The notes under the pieces are model-generated. The model had not been told where the DNA came from, searched no databases, and saw nothing but the letters and a program-made list of their open reading frames with translations. The translations under genes were made by a program, and so were the position numbers. Of a DNA stretch of 7,427 bases, positions 1 to 6,390 are shown one piece after another; position 1 is the first letter of the stretch, and the number at the start of each line of letters is the position of its first letter. This DNA is from Sphingomonadales bacterium (GTDB lineage Bacteria > Pseudomonadota > Alphaproteobacteria > Sphingomonadales > Sphingomonadaceae): NCBI GenBank assembly GCA_018067055.1, contig JAGPVK010000369.1:1-7427 (forward strand), given 5' to 3'.

Positions 1-499
1 TGGCGGTAATTTCTGTCCGCGCGGCTGGGCTGATGCATCCGGAACATTGATTGCGATCAGTCAAAATAGTGCTTTATTCTCACTCCTCGGCACCATGTAT
101 GGCGGCGACGGACGCACCACATTTGCCTTGCCAGATCTCCGCGGTCGCGCGCCAATAAGCCTGGGCCAGGGGCCGGGGCTGCCAGCCTATCCCGTGCAGG
201 GCGCCAAAGGCGGTTCGACGCAGTTTACACTGCTGGTCAATGAAATGCCGAGTCACAACCATATCGGCACGATGAGAGCCAGCAACCTGCCAGGCGATAC
301 CGCCAACCCCAATGACAATAGTCTAGCAACAACGGGAAGTGACAAGATTTACCATACCGGTGCTCCGGCCGTGAATATGGATGTCGGCACGGTTGTCGTC
401 GGCAACACCGGCGGCAATTTCCCGGTGAACAAGGTGTCGCCTTATCTGGTGATGCGCTGGTGCGTTGCCATGGTGGGCGTTTTCCCTTCACGCAATTAA
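1..499 (+). CDS. Phage tail-collar-like (MdpB-type) protein, 3' part
   Basis: The reading frame is open from base 2, so the gene starts outside the window; 165 residues are visible. The order of motifs is that of the phage tail collar / microcystin-dependent-protein family: an NFCPRGW block, ISQNSALFSLLGTMYGGDG, TTFALPDLRGR, then PSHNH, and a C-terminal VSPYLVMRWCVAM block ending in FPSRN. In phages this fold sits at the tail fibre base. In stand-alone bacterial copies the role is unknown. Two cysteines, one near the visible N-end and one in RWCVAM, are kept in the neighbouring paralogue and could form a disulfide if the protein is exported. It lies 56 bases before a paralogue in the same direction. 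No other phage structural gene is visible, which argues against a prophage tail operon. The missing N-terminus probably holds a signal peptide like that of its partner, but this is inferred. Confidence 0.85.
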   Translation, partial: GGNFCPRGWADASGTLIAISQNSALFSLLGTMYGGDGRTTFALPDLRGRAPISLGQGPGLPAYPVQGAKGGSTQFTLLVNEMPSHNHIGTMRASNLPGDTANPNDNSLATTGSDKIYHTGAPAVNMDVGTVVVGNTGGNFPVNKVSPYLVMRWCVAMVGVFPSRN

Positions 500-541
500 T
501 GCAGAAGGTTTTTTGATAAACTTTTTGTTTTTTTTCGAGTG

Positions 542-549
542 AAAGGAAA
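542..549 (+). promoter_or_regulatory. Shine-Dalgarno site of the second collar-like gene
   Basis: A purine run AAAGGAAA ends 6 bases before the ATG at 556, a good ribosome binding site in a window where most starts have poor ones. It fixes the start of the signal-peptide-bearing protein. AGGAA and TTCCT flank a single base here (544-554), so the site could fold into a very small hairpin. The region just upstream (about 509-535) is unusually T-rich, but I could not assign a convincing promoter. Confidence 0.6.
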
Positions 550-555
550 TTCCTC

Positions 556-1158
556 ATGAAATTATTTAGAACGATCTCGGTCGCTTTGGCAGTTGGCGGT
601 TTTTCGCTAGCACCGGCTCACGCTCAAGTTGACACCCAATATATTGGCCAAATATCTGCTTTTGCAGCTAATTTTTGTCCAAGAAACTGGGCCCCAGCGG
701 ATGGCACCTTGATTGCCATCAGTCAGAATAGTGCTTTATTTTCCTTATTTGGCACATACTACGGGGGCAATGGCACCACCACCTTCGCTTTACCTGATCT
801 GCGTGGACGGCGTCCAGTCGGTTACGGCGATGGTCCCGGGATTGGCACTTACCAAATGGGCCAAAGCTCCGGCACTACCCAATTCACCATGACCACCAAT
901 AATTTGCCCAGCCACAACCATGTCGGCATGTCGAGAGCCAGCAATTTGCCGGGCGACACAGCAAACCCCAATGATAACAGCTTGGCAACAACGGGAGCCA
1001 AAAGGATCTATCACAACAGCGCTCCGAATGTGAATATGGATGTCGGCACTGTGGCCATTAGCAATACCGGCGGCAGTCAATCGGTCAACAAAGTATCGCC
1101 TTATTTGGTTATGCGCTGGTGCGTTGCAATGTTCGGAATTTATCCTTCGCGCAACTAG
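556..1158 (+). CDS. Exported phage tail-collar-like (MdpB-type) protein
   Basis: This is a complete 200-residue protein. Residues 1-23 form a typical Sec signal peptide: basic start MKLFR, hydrophobic core, and an AHA cleavage motif before Gln24, so the mature protein should leave the cytoplasm. The collar domain begins near residue 29 (QYIGQISAF), continues through NFCPR, ISQNSALFSLFGTYYGG, FALPDLRGR and PSHNH (about residues 40-122), and ends with VSPYLVMRWCVAM and YPSRN, the standard family C-terminus. It matches the upstream neighbour at about 118 of 164 aligned positions by hand count, with one single-residue gap. The block RASNLPGDTANPNDNSLATT is identical in protein but differs at many synonymous bases, so the duplication is old and the protein is under selection. 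Cys41 and the Cys of RWCVAM are conserved between copies. The function of exported collar-like proteins is unknown. Phage structure seems unlikely because of the signal peptide. Confidence 0.88.
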   Translation: MKLFRTISVALAVGGFSLAPAHAQVDTQYIGQISAFAANFCPRNWAPADGTLIAISQNSALFSLFGTYYGGNGTTTFALPDLRGRRPVGYGDGPGIGTYQMGQSSGTTQFTMTTNNLPSHNHVGMSRASNLPGDTANPNDNSLATTGAKRIYHNSAPNVNMDVGTVAISNTGGSQSVNKVSPYLVMRWCVAMFGIYPSRN

Positions 1159-1194
1159 ACTGGTGTAATCTTGACCTCAGTTGTCTTCAGATAT

Positions 1195-1234
1195 GCCAGA
1201 GTTTGCTGCATCGTTGGATGAGGTAAACTCTGGC
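1195..1234 (+). terminator. Perfect 10-bp inverted repeat after the collar-like genes
   Basis: GCCAGAGTTT at 1195-1204 is exactly mirrored by AAACTCTGGC at 1225-1234, with a 20-base loop. The stem begins 36 bases after the stop codon of the second collar-like gene. No T tract follows, so this is not a textbook intrinsic terminator. It may be a 3'-end-stabilising hairpin, a Rho-linked end, or an operator for the gene downstream. The 218 bases between 1159 and 1376 hold nothing else I can support. A TTGACC at 1171 has no good -10 partner. Confidence 0.35.
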
Positions 1235-1376
1235 CGCTGTCGTTGATGGAGAATGCTGTCCGTAGACTATGAATTTCGCTGTGGCACCTCTGCTACGACC
1301 TCCACTGTTCCGACAGCCCGATTTCACAGCCTCAATTTCCCTATACATCGGCACTTCGTTCCGCCACTATCGGTAT

Positions 1377-2150
1377 ATGGAACTAAATCTGAAAAACAGG
1401 ACTGTGCTGGTTACAGCGGGCAGCAAGGGTATCGGGCTGGCCACTGCGCACGGATTTCATGCCTGCGGTGCCAAAGTCGCAATCTGCGGAAGATCCCAGG
1501 ACAAGCTGGACGCCGCCGCAGCGCAAATGCCGGGCTGCATCGCGCTGACCGGGGATGTTTCGGTGTCAGAGGATATTGACCGGGTCGTCGATGCGACAAC
1601 CAAAGAATTTGGTGGTATCGATATCCTGGTGAACAACGCAGGCGGCCCGCCGCCAGGGCTTTTTGCAGATCTGTCTGACGAAGACTGGGAAAAGGCCATT
1701 GAACTGACCTTGATGTCGGTCGTCCGGGCAACGCGTCTGGTGCTGCCGCATATGCGCGCCCAGAAATGGGGCCGTATCATCAATATTTCGTCATCCGGCG
1801 TGAAACAGCCGGTTCCGGGTCTGACCCTGTCCAATAGTATCAGAATGGCGGTATTGGGCTGGGCCAAGACGCTCGCCAATCAGGTGGCGGCTGACAATGT
1901 TCTAGTGAATACGGTGTGCCCCGGATTCACCCAGACCGACCGGGTTGCGCAAATCCTTGAGCAGCAATCCGCCGCCTCCGGCAAGAGCATCGAAGAGATT
2001 GCCGCTGCACTCGCCGCGCAGATCCCGATGCAGCGGATCGGCCAGCCTGAGGAAATCGCCAATCTTGCGGTGTTCCTCGGGTCCGATGCTGCCAGCTATA
2101 TTACCGGTACGGCGATCCAGGTGGATGGGGGATCGGTCCAAGGCTACTGA
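1377..2150 (+). CDS. Short-chain dehydrogenase/reductase-like protein with altered active site
   Basis: This 257-residue protein has the SDR Rossmann fold in the usual order: the glycine-rich loop TAGSKGIG (13-20, Ala14 in place of the usual Gly), acidic Asp60 in GDV, LVNNAGG (84-90), strand INISSSG (135-141), VCPGF (180-184), and a C-terminal ITGTAIQVDGG typical of 3-oxoacyl-ACP-reductase-like members. The catalytic YxxxK is missing: the aligned segment reads LSNSIRMAV, placing Ser152 and Arg156 where Tyr and Lys belong, and the helix Asn is Thr111. A known SDR subgroup (BKR_like_SDR_like) departs from the classical motifs in the same way, so this is probably a family trait, not decay. The substrate is unknown. 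The start at 1377 was chosen because MELNLKNRTVLVTAG is the family N-terminus; an in-frame ATG at 1269 would add 36 residues unlike the family. No good ribosome site precedes 1377. It may share a transcript with the acetyltransferase-nitrilase gene 88 bases downstream. Confidence 0.88.
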   Translation: MELNLKNRTVLVTAGSKGIGLATAHGFHACGAKVAICGRSQDKLDAAAAQMPGCIALTGDVSVSEDIDRVVDATTKEFGGIDILVNNAGGPPPGLFADLSDEDWEKAIELTLMSVVRATRLVLPHMRAQKWGRIINISSSGVKQPVPGLTLSNSIRMAVLGWAKTLANQVAADNVLVNTVCPGFTQTDRVAQILEQQSAASGKSIEEIAAALAAQIPMQRIGQPEEIANLAVFLGSDAASYITGTAIQVDGGSVQGY

Positions 2151-2238
2151 CGGCGCCGGACTTTCAATGCAACCGAGCAATTGAGCCTTTCTCACAACAA
2201 TTCTTTTACAGCGAATAAAACCCCGCTAATGGGCGCGG

Positions 2239-3780
2239 ATGACCGCAGAAAAACCAAAGCTCATCATCCGCATGGCGGAACTGGAAGACGCCAGGAAAAT
2301 CTCCGCCCTGTCCCGCAAGGTGTATGGCAAAGGGGAGAATTACACGACCGAGGACGTCCGTGGCCAGATCAACAATTTTGCCGAAGGCCAGCTGGTCGCG
2401 GAATATGAAGGCAAGATTGTTGGCCATTGCGCAACCTTCCAGATTTCCGAGCAAACCGCACGCAGGGCGCATAGCTGGTCAGAAATTACCGGCGGCGGCT
2501 TTGCCGCGCGGCACGATCCCAATGGTCAAATTCTTTACGGCATGGAGGTCAGCGTCGATCCGGATTACCGGCGGCTGCGCATCGGTCTGCGCTTTTACAA
2601 GGTACGCCGGGAACTGTGCCAGCATCTCGGGCTGAAAGGGATCATCTTTGGCGGGAGGATGCCAGGCTATGCGCGACGCAAACGAAAATACCCCGACCCG
2701 GCCGATTATCTGAAAGCCGTAGTTGACAAGCAGTTCCGCGACCCGGTGATCAATTTCCAGCTGAACCAGGGCTTTGTGCCAATCGGAGTCCTGAAGGACT
2801 ATATGCCGAGCGACACACCATCCGGCGGCCATGCTGTACATATGTTCTGGGAAAATCCGCTTGCAGCCGAAGCCAAGCTGGTCACCCAGACACCCCATGA
2901 CCGGCTGCCGCAATCGGTGCGCGTTGCGACCGTGCAGTTCCAGATGCGCAAGATTGCCTCACAGTCCGAATTCGAAGAACAGGTCGAATATTTTGTCGAT
3001 GTTGCAGCCGATTACGGGGCAGATTTCGTGACATTCCCGGAATTGTTCACGCTGCAATTGCTGTCGCTGGAAGGTGAAAAGCTCGAACCGGCGCAGGCGA
3101 TCGAGAAAATCGCCGAATATACCGACCGGTTCAAGGAAGTGATGGAGAAGCTCGCGGTCTCCTATCATATCAACATCATCGGCGGCTCGCATCCGACGCG
3201 GATGGAAAATGGCGATATTCGCAACATATCCTATGTGTTCCTGCGCAACGGCGCGGTTTATACGCAGGACAAGCTGCACCCTACGCCCAGCGAAGTGCGC
3301 TGGTGGAATATCAAGGGCGGCTATGGCGCGGAAGCGATTCCGACCGATTGCGGCCCGATCGGGGTGATGATCTGCTATGACAGCGAATTCCCGGAAATGG
3401 CGCGCCATCTGGTCGATCAGGGCGCGATGATCCTGTTCGTCCCCTTCTGCACCGATGAACGCCGCGGCTATTTGCGGGTGCGTTATTGCTGCCAGGCGCG
3501 GGCGGTGGAGAACCAGTGCTATGTGGTGATGTCGGGTGTTGTCGGCAATCTGCCGAATGTCGAGAATATGGACATTCACTATGCCGAGAGCGCGATATTG
3601 ACGCCGTCGGACTTCCCGTTCGCACGCGATGGTGTCGCAGCCGACACGGCACCGAATACCGAAACGATCGCGCTCGCCGACCTGTCGATGAGCAGCCTGC
3701 TGACTAGCCGGCAATCGGGAGCGGTGCAGAATTTGAAGGACCGCCGCTTCGATCTTTATCGAGTGCTGTGGAAAGGTTAG
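2239..3780 (+). CDS. GNAT acetyltransferase-nitrilase fusion (RimI-nitrilase type amidohydrolase)
   Basis: This is a 513-residue two-domain protein. Residues about 8-205 form a GNAT N-acetyltransferase domain: an LIIRMAELEDARKISALS start, core strand YGMEVSVDPDYRRLRIG (100-116) corresponding to acetyl-CoA-binding motif A, though the usual first Gly of the loop is Arg114, and IIFGGRMPGY (135-144). Residues about 225-505 form a carbon-nitrogen hydrolase domain with all three catalytic residues: Glu268 in FPELF, Lys345 in QDKLHP and Cys379 in VMICYDSEFPE. This architecture is the RimI-fused nitrilase branch (class 12 of the superfamily). Its substrate is not established, but hydrolysis of an amide (or transfer via a Cys thioester) is expected, in the cytosol since there is no signal peptide. 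The start at 2239 fits the family N-terminus, although the preceding GGGCGCGG is only a weak ribosome site. An internal ATG at 2272 would remove part of the first GNAT strand. The gene ends just before a hairpin. Confidence 0.92.
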   Translation: MTAEKPKLIIRMAELEDARKISALSRKVYGKGENYTTEDVRGQINNFAEGQLVAEYEGKIVGHCATFQISEQTARRAHSWSEITGGGFAARHDPNGQILYGMEVSVDPDYRRLRIGLRFYKVRRELCQHLGLKGIIFGGRMPGYARRKRKYPDPADYLKAVVDKQFRDPVINFQLNQGFVPIGVLKDYMPSDTPSGGHAVHMFWENPLAAEAKLVTQTPHDRLPQSVRVATVQFQMRKIASQSEFEEQVEYFVDVAADYGADFVTFPELFTLQLLSLEGEKLEPAQAIEKIAEYTDRFKEVMEKLAVSYHINIIGGSHPTRMENGDIRNISYVFLRNGAVYTQDKLHPTPSEVRWWNIKGGYGAEAIPTDCGPIGVMICYDSEFPEMARHLVDQGAMILFVPFCTDERRGYLRVRYCCQARAVENQCYVVMSGVVGNLPNVENMDIHYAESAILTPSDFPFARDGVAADTAPNTETIALADLSMSSLLTSRQSGAVQNLKDRRFDLYRVLWKG

Positions 3781-3785
3781 GCGCG

Positions 3786-3816
3786 GTCACCGGCCACCAT
3801 CCGGGTGGCGGGTGAC
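3786..3816. terminator. GC-rich hairpin between convergent genes
   Basis: GTCACC (3786-3791) and GCCACC (3793-3798) pair with GGTGGC (3804-3809) and GGTGAC (3811-3816): two 6-bp helices separated by one G-G mismatch, with a 5-base loop. It begins 6 bases after the stop of the acetyltransferase-nitrilase gene and lies 33 bases beyond the stop of the opposing ABC exporter, so it could end transcripts from both sides. Neither side carries a T tract, so intrinsic termination would be weak. It may instead protect 3' ends. Confidence 0.5.
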
Positions 3817-3848
3817 AGGAAATAGATTCCGCAGCCGTTGACCAATTT

Positions 3849-5585
3849 TCAGCCGCTGCTTTTCATCATATCCGCCCAGGTGCCAGCGGCCTTGACGCGG
3901 CCCTTTTCCAGCGTGATCAACTGGTCGGAATGTTCCAGAGTGGGCAGTCGGTGACCGATCACAATGACGGTGATATCGTCGTGCAGCTTGTCGATCGTAT
4001 CGCGGATACGAGCCTCATTTTCCAGATCGAGCGCGCTGGTCGCTTCGTCCAGGATGATCAGCTCGGGTTTCTGGATCATCGCCCTCGCCAAGGCAATCCT
4101 CTGTTTTTCGCCGCCGGACAGACGTTGCCCCGCATCTCCGACGACGGTTTCCAGCTTTTCGGGCAGATCGAACACGAAATCCGCGGATGCAAATTTCAGT
4201 GCTCTTTCAAGCTCCTCATCCGTTGCATTCTCATCCGCCCAAAGCAGATTGTTGCGGATCGTGTCATGAAACAGAAAAACATCCTGAGGCATATAAGCGA
4301 CAGACTTTCGCCAGCTTAGCCGGTTTGTCTCATCAAGCAAAATACCGTCAATCTCGATCGTGCCCGTATCCGGGGTCAGCAACCCCATGATCAGGTCGGC
4401 TAGAGTGGACTTCCCCGAGCCCGACGTCCCCATGATTGCCGTGGTTTGTCGGATCGGAATCTCGATATTGATATCGCGAAGCGAGGGTATGCCACGGGTT
4501 TTGTAGCTGAACGACACGCCTGACAATTTGATGGATTTGTTGAATTGAATTTTGTCACCGGAATTCTGCGATAGCGTTTTCTCCCGTGCGCCACCGGCCG
4601 CGCGCATCAGATCCTGATAATTCGCCAACACCGCACCGGAATGAAGAATATTGTTGATCTGGTTCTGAACCTCGCGGATTTGGGGGGAAAGACGAGAAAA
4701 TATCAGGACGAGAATGAGCAAAGTGGGCAATGAAAGATCGAATGACGTAACCCCGATATAAAGCAGCGTCACCATGAACAGAGCGACCAAAATCTGGAAA
4801 ATGAAGGTCATCGCTGCGTTCAAATGCGTGAACTGCAACATGCGATGGCGTAACAGGCTGCGTATTCTTATCATCGACTGGCTCTGTCTGCTTTCGCTTC
4901 TGAGAATTTTGATCAGCTTGATTCCGGACAAACCTTCCTCAACCGTCTGTTGCACCTGCCGGTTTGCATCGCTCAACCGCTTTCCCTGATCATGGGCAAG
5001 CGCATGCTGTCCCCGCATGGCAAAGAAAAGCCCCGCTCCCAGAACAATTGCAGCAAGCGTCAGTGGCAAGGAAAGGCTGAAGGCGACGATGATATAGGCC
5101 GTGATCGAAAAGGTCGATATGATGAACCGAACGGAAAACAGCAAAGCGGATCCCAGCCGATTGATCTCGTTCACCAGCAAATTGGACATGTCTGATTTTT
5201 TCTGTGTGGTCAGCCATTCCCACCGGGCTTCGAGCATCGCATCAAAACTTTTCGTTCGAAGATCATCCAGCAATTCCAAGCGGAAGCGTTCGGAGACGAT
5301 GGTCTGGCTATAATTTATCAAAGCCCGGAAAATATTGAGGGCCAGAAATGCACTCAAAAGTCCGACCAATGTGATCGGAATGCCGACAAAAGACAGGCCG
5401 TTTACGATCACACCAACAACCCCGGTTGGTTCCGCTTGGGATTGTTGTAACGCGCCCAGCAGCGGGACCAGCAGGACAAGTCCTATGCCCTCGGTGATGC
5501 TGGACAGAAAAAGAAGCGACGCAAAAAACAGCGACCGTGCCCGCGAAAATTGCCACATCATTTTCAAATATGTCAGAATCAACAT
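3849..5585 (-). CDS. ABC exporter half-transporter (fused membrane and ATPase domains), lasso/RiPP-type candidate
   Basis: This 578-residue protein has a membrane domain (hydrophobic segments near 18-45, 70-90, 146-168, 172-192, 258-280 and 284-300) followed by an ATPase domain. The ATPase motifs are intact: Walker A GTSGSGKST (386-394), Q-loop Gln434 in YMPQD, signature LSGGEKQR (489-496), Walker B LIILDEAT with Asp513 and Glu514, D-loop SALD, and H-loop His545. It should work as a homodimer in the inner membrane, pushing a substrate outward. Lasso-peptide exporters of the McjD type have the same architecture and length (about 580). It lies downstream of a pqqD-like gene on the same strand, separated by 463 bases of apparent gene remnants, which suggests its original cargo was a ribosomally made peptide. 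The specific cargo is inferred from context only; a lipid or drug exporter is possible. There is no N-terminal peptidase domain. The start at 5585 is bounded by an in-frame stop 12 bases upstream and has a weak ribosome site. Confidence 0.9.
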   Translation of the reverse strand: MLILTYLKMMWQFSRARSLFFASLLFLSSITEGIGLVLLVPLLGALQQSQAEPTGVVGVIVNGLSFVGIPITLVGLLSAFLALNIFRALINYSQTIVSERFRLELLDDLRTKSFDAMLEARWEWLTTQKKSDMSNLLVNEINRLGSALLFSVRFIISTFSITAYIIVAFSLSLPLTLAAIVLGAGLFFAMRGQHALAHDQGKRLSDANRQVQQTVEEGLSGIKLIKILRSESRQSQSMIRIRSLLRHRMLQFTHLNAAMTFIFQILVALFMVTLLYIGVTSFDLSLPTLLILVLIFSRLSPQIREVQNQINNILHSGAVLANYQDLMRAAGGAREKTLSQNSGDKIQFNKSIKLSGVSFSYKTRGIPSLRDINIEIPIRQTTAIMGTSGSGKSTLADLIMGLLTPDTGTIEIDGILLDETNRLSWRKSVAYMPQDVFLFHDTIRNNLLWADENATDEELERALKFASADFVFDLPEKLETVVGDAGQRLSGGEKQRIALARAMIQKPELIILDEATSALDLENEARIRDTIDKLHDDITVIVIGHRLPTLEHSDQLITLEKGRVKAAGTWADMMKSSG

Positions 5586-6048
5586 GCTGACCGTTTAGTC
5601 CAAGCGCTGAACTAATCAATCGAAAGGCGTCCAGGGCGGTGCCCTTGCTATCAATTGAAACTCATCGGCAGAACAGCAGGATGGCGGGTTCACAGTTCGC
5701 TTCATTGCAGGTAGCCAGGGCCGCTTCCGCTGTTATTGCGTTTTCCAATCTGGAGCGGGAGATTACCGCCGCCGATATTTCGCCGCACATCCGAACGCCT
5801 TGAACAAGGGGCGGTTCTGGGTGGAATGTAACTTGCCAAAAACCACGGCTGATTGGAATCAGGAAGACGGTGATGGTGTGGTCAGATGGACTTGTAAATT
5901 AGCCCTGTGGCCAGAAAAGCATCTGCAACCTTCAGAATGGGTTCGCTGGAAACAGCCCCATTCGAGAAAAACACGCCCCCCAATTCGGCCATTTTTCAGA
6001 GTGCTCCAAAATCAGTCCGCAATGTCGGGAGCGCAGAAGGAAGATGCA
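5586..6048 (-). other. Gene-poor stretch with probable RiPP gene remnants
   Basis: No convincing full gene covers these 463 bases between the exporter and the pqqD-like gene. On the - strand there are only short frames: a 36-codon frame at 5882-5992 (listed separately), a 17-codon frame that overlaps the pqqD stop as TGATG, and a 29-codon frame at 5616-5705 (starting MKRTVNPP) without a ribosome site. On the + strand a frame stays open from about 5659 to 6159, but it has no ATG near its beginning, runs through the pqqD gene and resembles nothing I know. I see no transglutaminase-like Cys-His-Asp signature in any - frame, so a lasso B2 peptidase is absent or unrecognisable. The position and the fragments suggest an internal deletion between pqqD and the exporter. 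Confidence 0.45.
5882..5992 (-). pseudogene. N-terminal remnant resembling an asparagine-synthetase-like lasso cyclase
   Basis: A 36-codon frame begins MAELGGVFFSNGAV and continues SSEPILKVADAFLATG before a stop 7 codons later. This follows the pattern of the N-terminus of class B asparagine synthetases and lasso cyclases: a short strand reaching a G-(V/I)-F core, a xxG turn, V, then a helix of the type xPxxLxxMxxAL leading to the HRGPDG segment. The match breaks off exactly where that segment should begin. GGAG at 6004-6007 lies 11 bases upstream of the ATG, a usable if long spacing, and the frame starts 56 bases after the pqqD stop. A full cyclase would be about 500-600 residues, so over 90% is missing. 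I infer a truncated gene from a pattern match over about 30 residues; a chance small frame or a real short peptide is possible. Confidence 0.35.
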
Positions 6049-6327
6049 TCAACAAGCTATGATCAGATTACGGGCCATCAGATCATCCAGAAATGCCAGG
6101 GAATCCGCTCGAAAACTATCTGCATCGACTTCAAACTCTTCGCACAGATCGGCACATAGTTGAGCAACGGAAATCGGCTTCTCCAGCTTCCGCCATATGT
6201 GGGAAGCAATGGAATCAAAATCATAATAGGCACCGTTTTCGACGTTCAACATCACGATTTTGTCTTCAATGTCGGTAAAAATAACAGCTTCATCATGGAA
6301 AACTTTGCTGTCCATATCGAGATTCAT
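6049..6327 (-). CDS. PqqD-family RiPP recognition protein (lasso B1-like)
   Basis: This 92-residue protein matches the PqqD fold from end to end: MNLDMDSKVFHDEAVIF, then strands DKIVMLNVENGAYYDFD (about 22-38), then helix SIASHIWRKLEKPISVAQL, then LCEEFEVDADSFRADSLAFLDDLMARNLI. The phrase LN-ENG-YYDFD followed by IW-L is characteristic of PqqD and of the stand-alone RiPP recognition elements (lasso B1). These winged-helix proteins bind the leader of a precursor peptide and present it to the processing enzymes. No pqqA or pqqC/E homologue is nearby, so a pyrroloquinoline quinone role is unlikely. The downstream exporter and the cyclase-like fragment favour a lasso-type system. The start is the ATG at 6325-6327, set by a good ribosome site; the in-frame TTG four codons earlier overlaps that site. 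The segment is about 45% GC (107 of 240 bases, 6061-6300), low for the window. The reading frame is intact although its partners look decayed. Confidence 0.82.
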   Translation of the reverse strand: MNLDMDSKVFHDEAVIFTDIEDKIVMLNVENGAYYDFDSIASHIWRKLEKPISVAQLCADLCEEFEVDADSFRADSLAFLDDLMARNLIIAC

Positions 6328-6331
6328 GCAA

Positions 6332-6337
6332 CTCTCC
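6332..6337 (-). promoter_or_regulatory. Shine-Dalgarno site of the pqqD-like gene
   Basis: On the - strand GGAGAG is followed by four bases and then the ATG at 6327, a strong site. It decides the start: the upstream in-frame TTG at 6337-6339 shares a base with this motif and so is unlikely to be used. Confidence 0.7.
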
Positions 6338-6390
6338 AAAAACAGCGCAACCGGACATAATATTGCGAGCAGAACAGCTCATGCTATGCA

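Noticed and set aside
1..1158. Prophage tail module
   Set aside because: Only collar-like proteins are present, one with a Sec signal peptide, and no other phage gene, integrase or attachment site is visible.
1171..1197. TTGACC at 1171-1176 with TATGCC at 1192-1197 as a promoter for the SDR gene
   Set aside because: The spacing is 15 bases and the -10 is poor, and it overlaps the inverted repeat.
1269..1376. 36-residue N-terminal extension of the SDR-like protein from an in-frame ATG
   Set aside because: The extension is unlike SDR N-termini, its GGAG is 17 bases from the ATG, and the family start matches the ATG at 1377.
2959..3714. Long - strand open frame opposite the nitrilase domain
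   Set aside because: It is an antisense shadow of a GC-rich coding gene; the + strand protein has complete family motifs including the catalytic triad.
5616..5705. 29-codon - strand frame starting MKRTVNPP as a RiPP precursor
   Set aside because: No ribosome site, no lasso leader pattern (no Thr at -2 before a Gly core), and adjacent frames are similarly short; chance is the simplest explanation.
5659..6159. Long + strand open frame opposite the RiPP remnants
   Set aside because: It begins with no ATG, has only a TTG at 5800, overlaps the pqqD-like gene on the other strand by over 100 bases, and its Trp-rich translation matches no family I recognise.
6240..6384. 29-codon - strand frame overlapping the pqqD start (begins MSCSARNIM) as a precursor peptide
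   Set aside because: It has no ribosome site or leader motif, and most of it overlaps the well-supported pqqD-like start in another frame.
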